Assembly: GCA_031285605.1 (NCBI GenBank)
Contig: JAITVW010000144.1
Coordinates: 1 to 5,844 of the forward strand
Reading direction: 5' to 3'
Source: Fusobacteriales bacterium
GTDB lineage: Bacteria; Fusobacteriota; Fusobacteriia; Fusobacteriales; Leptotrichiaceae
Length of the DNA stretch: 5,844 bases
This document shows, one piece after another, positions 1-5,471 of this stretch. The number at the start of each line of letters is the position of its first letter. Position 1 is the stretch's first letter. The position numbers were made by a program, and so were the translations under genes. Under the pieces are notes generated by a model. That model was not told the origin of the DNA. It searched no databases and saw only the letters and a list, made by a program, of their open reading frames with translations.

Positions 1-164
1 TTCCGTATCACATCATTGGTAGTTATCAAAAATGATACATATGTATTTTCTGTGTTTTCCGGCTTTTCATGTTCAAGGATCATATCCACAAACCCGTTTA
101 TTTTCTCTTCATCCATAAATTCCTGTACATCTGAAATATCATAAGTTATCTCTACATTACTCAT
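1..164 (-). CDS. ybeY: Endoribonuclease YbeY, N-terminal part (runs off left edge)
   Basis: YbeY is a zinc-dependent endoribonuclease acting in 16S rRNA 3'-end maturation and late 70S ribosome quality control in the cytoplasm. Only 54 codons are visible. The peptide starts MSNVEITYDISD and contains YVSFLITTNDVIR (residues 42-54), which fits the early strand of YbeY that normally leads into a (D/E)xxIRxLN segment. The catalytic HxxxHxxGH zinc motif would lie further on, outside the window, so enzyme activity cannot be judged here. The ATG lies inside the end of the preceding phosphodiesterase gene and overlaps it by 8 bp. A GAGGA ribosome binding site sits 8 nt upstream. The family call rests on the weak N-terminal match plus position, since ybeY directly follows the 7TM-HD phosphohydrolase gene in many Firmicutes and Fusobacteria. 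Confidence 0.82.
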   Translation of the reverse strand, partial: MSNVEITYDISDVQEFMDEEKINGFVDMILEHEKPENTENTYVSFLITTNDVIR

Positions 165-2247
165 GCTTAAAATCCTCGTCTTCCACTAATTTTTTATTTT
201 CCCCTACTTTAGGATACTGTATTCTCTGGTGGTAAGCTCCCTGAAGCACATCCAGAAAGGCTTTTATTATTACTTCTATCTCTCTCAGAGTTATATCCGC
301 AGCGGAAAGCTGTCCGTCTTCTATTTTATATCTTATCAGATATCTTACCAGACTTTCCACATTTTCTTTTGTTTTATCTTCCGCAGCTCTTACTGCTGCT
401 TCTATTGTATCAGCCATTAGTATTATCGCTGATTCTTTTGTTCTCGGTTTCGGTCCGCTGTATCTGAAATCCTGTTCTCTTATCTCTCCGCCCTCTTCCT
501 TAGCCTTGTTATAAAAATACTGCGCAAGTGTCGTACCGTGGTGTTCCACCATTATATCCAGAATTTCCTTCGGAAGATTATATTTTTTCCCCATCGCCAC
601 ACCGTCTTTTGTATGCGAAATAATAATCAGCGCACTCAGCGTAGGTTTTATATGATTATGCGGATTTTCTCTTCCTTTTTGATTTTCCACAAAGAAATTC
701 GGTCTTTTCATTTTCCCTATATCATGATAATATGATGCTACCCTTGCAAAGGTAGCATTTGCCCCCACTGATTCCGCAGCTCTTTCCGCAAGTGCTCCCA
801 CCATAATACTGTGATGAAATGTCCCTGATGCTTTTACCAGCAGACTTCTCAGCAAAGGATGCGAAAAGTCACTCAGCTCAAGGAGTTTTATATTGGTCAG
901 TATATCAAAGGTATTCTCAAAAAACGGCAGCAGGGCGAGACATATCATTCCTGTAAGTATTCCGGAAAAAACCGACAGTATAATCAAAAGTCCCAGTATA
1001 GTCATAGGAAACTGATTTACAAGCCCGTATGCCACAGAAAGCAGCGCCTGAAATACTCCCAGAAATACTCCCAGCTTTACGAATTCACTTCTGTTTACCA
1101 AAGCCGAAGCCTGATATATTGCTACCACTGTTACTCCCAGAGTTATAAGAAACCATGTTTCGTCTCTTGTAAGAAGAACCAGATTAAATACTGATAATGT
1201 GATAGCGAATACTTTATCTCCCAAAATAGAGAGAATTATAGGTATAATTGCAAAAGGCAGAAGGTACAAAAGGAATCCCGTCTGAAAAAATGCCAGATAT
1301 ATCAGATTTAATATTGCCACTGTAATAAGGCTCGGATAGAATGCCTTTGAATCCATTATTTTTTTTGAATATTTTTTCAAAATGTAATATAAAACCATAG
1401 ACAAAATAACGAATGAAAGTAATAATCCGGTACTTTTTCTGGCCTTATCGCTTACTTTTACCATATTCAGCTTTTCCAGCTTTTCATAGGCATCTGCTGT
1501 TATTACATCATCTTTTTTCAGTATCACGTCACCTTTATATATTTTCATTTCCTGATTTTTTAATGATTCTATATTTTTATCAATTTTTTCCTTTGTCTTT
1601 TCCTGATTGAACTTCATATTTATTACCATGAAATTCTTTAACAGTTTTTTCTCCTCGTCACCGAGCTTATAATCCTTTGAAGCAACTATTTTATCAAAAT
1701 CGCTTTTCTTTACTATCCCCTCGGCATAGATTTTTCTCATATCGTTTACAAGTGCAAGAATATATGAGCTGTTGTCTCTCAGTATTATAGTTTTTAATTC
1801 TTCCACGCTCAGATTCAGCTTATTCTCATCTATAAAGCTTTTTAGCGCAGCATTATCTATTTCAGACTGAAGCTTGAACCAGTCTATGGAATCAAAAAAT
1901 GTATTCAGCTGTGAAACTGAGTTATCTTCTACTTCCTTATTTCTGTCATATTCAGGTGTCGTATTTTCTATAATTCTGTTTTTTACGCTGTCATCCAACA
2001 GATCTTTATAATATACCACATCTTTATAAGCTATTACGTCCTTTGCTGCTTTATCTCCGATATGATAACTGATATTTATTCTTTTTGTTTCCATAAACAT
2101 ACCAAATATAAGAAACATGCCGCTTAGCAGAAGAAATCTGTATCTGAACTTATTATTCAGTACAAAACTGGAAACTACACCTTTTTTATTTATCTTTTTA
2201 TCATCTATTGTTATTGTTACTTCTCTTCCAAAAAAATTTAGTCTCAT
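157..2247 (-). CDS. pgpH: 7TM-HD family phosphohydrolase, PgpH-type c-di-AMP phosphodiesterase
   Basis: This is a membrane phosphohydrolase. Characterised members with this layout (Listeria PgpH) hydrolyse c-di-AMP to pApA in the cytoplasm, which helps control potassium and osmotic balance. Seen in the 696 residues: a short cytosolic start; a first membrane helix at about 36-53; an external 7TMR-HDED-like domain at about 54-270; seven hydrophobic helices at about 273-291, 304-320, 325-343, 346-362, 365-384, 391-410 and 415-441; and a cytosolic HD domain at about 470-670. The HD metal ligands look intact: H478/H479 in GTFHHS, H508-D509 in YYHDIGK, H546 in ISHTKDG, H569-H570 in VEHHGTT, and D613 in MADTIEAA. 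Length is full for the family. The ATG is preceded by AGGAGGA; the next in-frame Met (44) lies inside the first helix, so the first start is preferred. It follows the helicase gene by 143 bp and overlaps ybeY by 8 bp. The family is near certain; c-di-AMP as substrate is inferred from homologues. Confidence 0.93.
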   Translation of the reverse strand: MRLNFFGREVTITIDDKKINKKGVVSSFVLNNKFRYRFLLLSGMFLIFGMFMETKRINISYHIGDKAAKDVIAYKDVVYYKDLLDDSVKNRIIENTTPEYDRNKEVEDNSVSQLNTFFDSIDWFKLQSEIDNAALKSFIDENKLNLSVEELKTIILRDNSSYILALVNDMRKIYAEGIVKKSDFDKIVASKDYKLGDEEKKLLKNFMVINMKFNQEKTKEKIDKNIESLKNQEMKIYKGDVILKKDDVITADAYEKLEKLNMVKVSDKARKSTGLLLSFVILSMVLYYILKKYSKKIMDSKAFYPSLITVAILNLIYLAFFQTGFLLYLLPFAIIPIILSILGDKVFAITLSVFNLVLLTRDETWFLITLGVTVVAIYQASALVNRSEFVKLGVFLGVFQALLSVAYGLVNQFPMTILGLLIILSVFSGILTGMICLALLPFFENTFDILTNIKLLELSDFSHPLLRSLLVKASGTFHHSIMVGALAERAAESVGANATFARVASYYHDIGKMKRPNFFVENQKGRENPHNHIKPTLSALIIISHTKDGVAMGKKYNLPKEILDIMVEHHGTTLAQYFYNKAKEEGGEIREQDFRYSGPKPRTKESAIILMADTIEAAVRAAEDKTKENVESLVRYLIRYKIEDGQLSAADITLREIEVIIKAFLDVLQGAYHQRIQYPKVGENKKLVEDEDFKHE
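173..177 (-). promoter_or_regulatory. Ribosome binding site of ybeY, inside the pgpH coding region
   Basis: GAGGA on the minus strand, 8 nt before the ybeY ATG. It lies wholly inside the last codons of pgpH and fixes the ybeY start. With the 8-bp gene overlap it suggests that ribosomes ending on pgpH help start ybeY. Confidence 0.65.
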
Positions 2248-2250
2248 TTT

Positions 2251-2257
2251 TCCTCCT
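2251..2257 (-). promoter_or_regulatory. Ribosome binding site of pgpH
   Basis: AGGAGGA on the minus strand, a near-full match to the anti-Shine-Dalgarno sequence. Only 4 nt separate its GGAGG core from the ATG, which is shorter than usual. The helicase gene shows the same 4-nt spacing, so this may be normal for the organism. No alternative start fits better. Confidence 0.8.
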
Positions 2258-2284
2258 ACTGCCTATCATGACTTTAAGACAATT

Positions 2285-2313
2285 ATTATCTTTCAATATC
2301 AAAACACCTGTAA
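2285..2313 (-). promoter_or_regulatory. Predicted sigma70-type promoter for pgpH-ybeY
   Basis: Minus-strand -35 box TTACAG (2313-2308, 4 of 6 to TTGACA), a 17-bp spacer, and -10 box GATAAT (2290-2285, 5 of 6 to TATAAT). The start of transcription would be near 2278, giving a leader of about 31 nt that ends in the AGGAGGA site. It lies in the gap between the helicase and pgpH, so pgpH-ybeY could be transcribed independently. AT-rich gaps give chance matches, so this is a prediction only. Confidence 0.5.
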
Positions 2314-2354
2314 CTTTAATGTAAAATCCGGCTGAAACAAGATGCCGACATTTT

Positions 2355-2374
2355 GGATAACATAAATTTTATCC
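2355..2374. repeat. 20-bp imperfect palindrome between helicase gene and pgpH
   Basis: GGATAA (2355-2360) pairs with TTATCC (2369-2374) around an 8-bp AT-rich centre that is itself partly self-complementary. It starts 17 bp past the helicase stop codon and sits about 40 bp upstream of the predicted pgpH -35 box. No T-run follows on either strand, so it does not look like an intrinsic terminator. It could be an operator or a weak mRNA 3'-end hairpin, and chance is possible in such AT-rich DNA. Confidence 0.35.
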
Positions 2375-2390
2375 TGTTAATATTATCTCT

Positions 2391-4889
2391 TTAATCCTCG
2401 TGAATATCAGAATCCTTTCGGGATACAGCCTTTGGTTTCAGTCTTTTTTCTTCCTTCAGAATATATTCTCTGTTTCCTCTTATTATAGATGTTTTTGGCA
2501 GAGATTTCAAAAATTTTTCTCCGTATGCTTTTTTTATAACTCTGTTATCCAGTATTGTTACAATTCCGGTATCGGTCCTGCTTCTGATAAGCCTTCCCAC
2601 ACCCTGCTTAAACTTTATTACAGCCTGCGGAATCTGATAATTCATAAACGGATTCTGGTTATTTTTTCTCAGATATTCTATTATAGCCTCTGTTACAGGA
2701 TCTTCCGGAGATTTGAAAGGGAGCTTTACTATTACCACTGATTTCAGACTGTCTCCCTGCACGTCTATTCCTTCCCAAAAACTATCTGTCCCGAATAATA
2801 TTGCTTTATCTCTTATTTTAAAAAGCTCTATCATTTCATGTCTTGGAAGCTCGCCCTGTTTCAACAGCGTATACCCCATTTTTTCCAGTTCTCCCCTGAT
2901 TTTGTTATATATAAAATTCAGTGACGAGTAAGATGTAAATAATAAAAAACATCTTCCTTTGGTATTTATTACAAGTTTTTTTATGAAATCATATACATCA
3001 GAGAAAAATTCAAGAGAATTAGGATCCTTTGTATCATCGGGTATATATACCCTCATCTGTTTCTCATAGTCAAAAGGAGAGTCAATAATCTCTTCCATTA
3101 TGCCCTTTTTTTCAAGCCCTATATTTTTCTTGTAATAATCAAATTTTTGCTCCACGGCAAGTGTTGCCGAAGTAAAAAGTATTCTGTCCATTTTGTTAAA
3201 CAAGTTATGCTCCAAATCATCAGCTATTTCAAACGGTGTTGCATAAATTCTTATGCTTCCCTTTCTAAGATTTATGTTAGTCCAGTAAACATGATCTTCC
3301 TGATCGGAGTCCAGTATATAAAGCAGGTTCTTCATAAAAACCTTTACTCTTTCTATATACTTTTTAAAATCAAATATTATTCCATTTTCATCCTCAAGTC
3401 TGAATTTATCAATTTCATTTGTAAGTTTAGTCAGTCCTTTTATCATAATACTGTAAAGATGTACTGATTCTTTTCTGAGTTTCATAATCTCTTTCCAGAG
3501 ACTGCTGCTTTTTATATAATCTTTGTCAAATCTCTTTTTTATTTCCATCTGTTCACTGTCTTTGGAAAATCCTAGTAAAAACCTGTCAAATATTTCTATT
3601 ATTTTATCATAATATTTATTTAAATTCTCAATTATTTCTTCTTCTTTTACTTTATCTATAATCTCATATTCTTCCTCGCTGAGGTTATCTTTCAGATAGA
3701 TAAGCGCTCTGACGAAAATACCGCTTTTATTATAGTTCCTTACTCTTTTATTGTAGATATTTCCCATCAGTTTACCAAATGAATACTTTGATACCTCACT
3801 GGTAAAGTAGCTTCTTGCTGTATCCTCTATATTGTGTGCTTCATCAAAAATAAGAATATCATAATTCGGAAGTATGGAATAATCTGTATTAAAGCCTATT
3901 TCGCTTCTAATGGATAAATCTGCAAAAAACATATGATGATTCAGCACCAAAAGATCAGATTTTCCTATTTCTTTTCTCGCATTAAAAAAATAACAGCTTG
4001 AAAAATACGGACATTTTACATTTGTGCAAAGATCCAGTTCACAGTTTACCTTTTCCCATATTTCAAAACTTATTCCATATCTTAATTCATTTCTGTCTCC
4101 GTATTTTGTAGTCTCGTTCCATTTCTGCAGATTCAGGAGAATTTCTTTGTCCCCGGTGTCATCGCTCTCTTCTATAATTGCGTTCTGCAGTTTACGCCTG
4201 CAGAGATAGTTTCCTCTTCCCTTTACAAGAGTATATTTAAAATCCTGCCCTATCAGTTCCTTTACCAGCGGTATATCCTTATTGATAAGCTGTTCCTGCA
4301 GATTTATGGTATTGGTTGATATTACAGCCTTTAGATTATTTTCCAGAGCATATTCCAGTGTAGGTATAAGATAGGCAAGTGTTTTTCCCGTTCCCGTTCC
4401 TGCCTCTATCAGTGCCTTTTTATTCTCATTAAGAGACTTCTCAATATCCTTTGACATTTTATACTGTTCATCTCTTATTTCAAAATCAGGATATTTTTTT
4501 CTTATTACACCCAAATCGCCAAAATATTTATCTATATCTATTTTTATATGTTTCTTTAAAGAAACAAGTACATATATATCATTAACTTCATTATTTACAA
4601 TGTATGAACCGCCTCCCAGCTCTCCATACACTGACGATATCTGTACGTCATTATCGGAAGGAGCCAGCAGCCCCGACGGATGATTATGTATTATTATTTC
4701 ATTTTTTTTCATTCTGTTCAAAACTGCCGCCACGGAATATTCGTTTCCTCTGGCAATTACTTCTATATCTGTAACAATTCCTTCTTCATTGGGAATACCT
4801 CTGAAGAAAACTTCGTTTCCCGAAGCCGCCTTTATTTCTTTTTTTAGCTTTGCTACAGTTTTTTTATCTAAAAATTCAAAAATTTTCAT
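2391..4889 (-). CDS. dinG: DinG/XPD-family Fe-S helicase with N-terminal JAMM (RadC-like) domain
   Basis: DinG proteins are superfamily 2, 5'-to-3' DNA helicases that unwind forks, D-loops and R-loops. Residues 1 to about 125 form a JAMM/MPN-type domain: E26, then H68-x-H70-x7-S78-x2-D81 within HNHPSG...PSDND, the full zinc-site pattern. The helicase follows: Q-type motif RDEQ (139-142), Walker A EAGTGTGKT (162-170), Fe-S cysteines C230, C288, C293 and C299 (the last three spaced as in E. coli DinG), LNHH (316-319), Walker B DEAH (349-352), a helical arch-like insert (about 360-545), SAT (574-576), GTDSFWEGID (700-709) and QGVGRLIR (762-769). All motifs appear intact. At 832 residues it exceeds E. 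coli DinG (about 716) by roughly the extra domain. It lacks the DnaQ-like exonuclease found at the N-terminus of many Firmicutes DinG proteins. The ATG has a GGGAGG site 4 nt upstream and its own promoter. The helicase class is secure; the role of the JAMM domain is unknown. Confidence 0.94.
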   Translation of the reverse strand: MKIFEFLDKKTVAKLKKEIKAASGNEVFFRGIPNEEGIVTDIEVIARGNEYSVAAVLNRMKKNEIIIHNHPSGLLAPSDNDVQISSVYGELGGGSYIVNNEVNDIYVLVSLKKHIKIDIDKYFGDLGVIRKKYPDFEIRDEQYKMSKDIEKSLNENKKALIEAGTGTGKTLAYLIPTLEYALENNLKAVISTNTINLQEQLINKDIPLVKELIGQDFKYTLVKGRGNYLCRRKLQNAIIEESDDTGDKEILLNLQKWNETTKYGDRNELRYGISFEIWEKVNCELDLCTNVKCPYFSSCYFFNARKEIGKSDLLVLNHHMFFADLSIRSEIGFNTDYSILPNYDILIFDEAHNIEDTARSYFTSEVSKYSFGKLMGNIYNKRVRNYNKSGIFVRALIYLKDNLSEEEYEIIDKVKEEEIIENLNKYYDKIIEIFDRFLLGFSKDSEQMEIKKRFDKDYIKSSSLWKEIMKLRKESVHLYSIMIKGLTKLTNEIDKFRLEDENGIIFDFKKYIERVKVFMKNLLYILDSDQEDHVYWTNINLRKGSIRIYATPFEIADDLEHNLFNKMDRILFTSATLAVEQKFDYYKKNIGLEKKGIMEEIIDSPFDYEKQMRVYIPDDTKDPNSLEFFSDVYDFIKKLVINTKGRCFLLFTSYSSLNFIYNKIRGELEKMGYTLLKQGELPRHEMIELFKIRDKAILFGTDSFWEGIDVQGDSLKSVVIVKLPFKSPEDPVTEAIIEYLRKNNQNPFMNYQIPQAVIKFKQGVGRLIRSRTDTGIVTILDNRVIKKAYGEKFLKSLPKTSIIRGNREYILKEEKRLKPKAVSRKDSDIHED

Positions 4890-4893
4890 GTAT

Positions 4894-4899
4894 CCTCCC
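4894..4899 (-). promoter_or_regulatory. Ribosome binding site of the helicase gene
   Basis: GGGAGG on the minus strand, 4 nt before the ATG at 4889. It fixes the start upstream of the JAMM domain and so supports that domain being a real part of the protein rather than a mis-called extension. Confidence 0.8.
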
Positions 4900-4909
4900 G
4901 CTTATAGCA

Positions 4910-4938
4910 ATTTTACAATATTACTAACATTTTTTCAA
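4910..4938 (-). promoter_or_regulatory. Predicted sigma70-type promoter for the JAMM-DinG gene
   Basis: Minus-strand -35 box TTGAAA (4938-4933, 5 of 6), a 17-bp spacer, and -10 box TAAAAT (4915-4910, 5 of 6). Transcription would start near 4903, giving a very short leader of about 13-14 nt that consists mainly of the GGGAGG site. A copy of a repeated octamer ends 1 bp upstream of the -35 box. No LexA-type operator is recognisable here, so SOS control like that of E. coli dinG is not supported. Confidence 0.6.
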
Positions 4939-4939
4939 G

Positions 4940-5044
4940 GCAGGATTTCATTTTATTTTCCCACTGGTATTATAAATGCAGGATTACTGCCTTTTTTTAT
5001 TCTTATATTTAATAAATGTTTCTATTATAAAAAAGAGCAGGATT
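4940..5044. repeat. Three copies of octamer GCAGGATT upstream of the helicase promoter
   Basis: GCAGGATT occurs at 4940-4947, 4978-4985 and 5037-5044, all in the same direction (AATCCTGC on the gene's strand). The middle copy also forms part of an inverted repeat, GCAG-N5-CTGC (4978-4990). The copy nearest the gene almost touches the -35 box. Three identical 50%-GC octamers within 105 bp of strongly AT-rich DNA are unlikely by chance and may be binding sites for a regulator. No known regulator is recognised. Confidence 0.4.
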
Positions 5045-5122
5045 TTTATTCTGTTTTTCTCTCTTAAATATCTATTTTATTTCATTAAAATTCTGCCTGT
5101 CTTCTTTCATATAAATCTGTAA

Positions 5123-5143
5123 TTTCACACTAAATATGTGAAA
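5123..5143. repeat. Perfect 7-bp inverted repeat TTTCACA-N7-TGTGAAA
   Basis: TTTCACA (5123-5129) and TGTGAAA (5137-5143) are exact reverse complements around a 7-bp AT-rich centre. The half-sites resemble those of CRP/FNR and Rex regulators but in the opposite arrangement (TCACA first, TGTGA second), so no known operator is matched. It is about 185 bp upstream of the helicase -35 box. It could be a regulator site or a small hairpin. Confidence 0.45.
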
Positions 5144-5220
5144 CATAATACTTTTTTTCAAATCATCCTATAAAATTTTTACCTGATTTATCAACTTCCA
5201 TATTTATATTTTTATATTAG

Positions 5221-5232
5221 CAGCAATTGCTG
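5221..5232. repeat. Perfect 12-bp palindrome CAGCAATTGCTG
   Basis: CAGCAATTGCTG is fully self-complementary with no loop, which favours a dimeric protein-binding site over a hairpin. Its right half overlaps the first copy of a 9-bp direct repeat. No regulator is recognised. Confidence 0.4.
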
Positions 5233-5278
5233 TAAAAATTATGCCATTTACGAAATATATAGAAGGAAATGCTGTAAA
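5228..5278 (+). repeat. Pair of 9-bp direct repeats TGCTGTAAA, 42 bp apart
   Basis: TGCTGTAAA is present at 5228-5236 and again at 5270-5278. The 42-bp period is close to four helical turns, so both copies would face the same side of the DNA. The first copy overlaps the CAGCAATTGCTG palindrome. The pair sits just upstream of the possible rightward -10 element at 5302-5310. Function unknown; chance repetition cannot be ruled out. Confidence 0.3.
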
Positions 5279-5301
5279 CAACCATCTCTTTGAAGATTAT
5301 C

Positions 5302-5310
5302 TGATATAAT
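5302..5310 (+). promoter_or_regulatory. Possible rightward extended -10 promoter element
   Basis: TGATATAAT is a full match to the extended -10 pattern TGnTATAAT. No good -35 box lies at the right distance, which extended -10 promoters can tolerate. A transcript would start near 5317 and run toward the autotransporter terminator, whose stem can also form on this strand, giving a possible RNA of roughly 140-150 nt. AT-rich DNA yields such matches by chance, so confidence is low. Confidence 0.25.
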
Positions 5311-5429
5311 TATGAATAAAAAACAACCTCAGCCTATTGATAATAATAAATCAGGTTTATTACTTTCTGTATTTTATAAATTAAAAAATAAAAATTTTTA
5401 TTTAATTTTCTAATTTACTTTTTTATATT

Positions 5430-5461
5430 AAAAAATCAGACCATTTTTCAGATCTGATTTT
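5430..5461 (-). terminator. Intrinsic terminator of the autotransporter gene
   Basis: On the minus strand, AAAATCAGATC (5461-5451) pairs with GGTCTGATTTT (5442-5432), an 11-bp stem including one U-G pair, with an 8-nt loop. The run of six T at 5435-5430 follows. It begins 10 nt past the stop codon. The plus strand can form the same stem followed by TTTTCTTT, so it may work in both directions. Confidence 0.8.
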
Positions 5462-5471
5462 CTTTAATTTA

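Larger units (their letters stand above)
4890..5471. other. 582-bp AT-rich intergenic region with no convincing gene
   Basis: This lies between the autotransporter stop codon and the helicase start. Base composition is much more AT-rich than in the flanking genes, especially at 5340-5430. Reading all frames gives only short open frames: a plus-strand frame at 5187-5309, whose ATG at 5241 would give 22 residues, and a 33-residue frame at 5312-5413. Neither has a good ribosome binding site. The region contains the helicase promoter, the octamer repeats, two palindromes, a pair of 9-bp direct repeats, a possible rightward promoter and the autotransporter terminator, all listed separately. I recognise no riboswitch, tRNA or structured RNA family. 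Confidence 0.7.

Noticed and set aside
2316..2363. 15-codon minus-strand open frame between the helicase gene and pgpH, with an AGGA 8 nt upstream
   Set aside because: It starts within the palindrome and shows no leader-peptide feature such as a run of one amino acid or a coupled attenuator. Short frames like this are expected by chance.
2391..2810. Full RadC gene fused or adjacent
   Set aside because: The JAMM domain is at the other end of the gene (codons 1-125) and lacks the helix-hairpin-helix segment that precedes the JAMM domain in RadC, so the protein is named a JAMM-DinG fusion and not RadC.
4890..5000. LexA/SOS operator upstream of the dinG-type gene
   Set aside because: Neither the E. 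coli-type CTGT-N8-ACAG box nor the Bacillus-type GAAC-N4-GTTC box is present near the promoter.
4789..5067. Plus-strand open frame of 92 codons over the start of the helicase gene
   Set aside because: Its first third is antisense to the helicase coding region and the rest is AT-rich noise rich in Phe/Ile/Tyr. No ribosome binding site or family resemblance is seen. The other plus-strand frames inside the two long genes were rejected for the same reasons.
4890..5430. Riboswitch such as a c-di-AMP (ydaO) element
   Set aside because: The likely helicase leader is only about 14 nt, and the region is too AT-rich, with no recognisable conserved core. The pgpH leader is also short.
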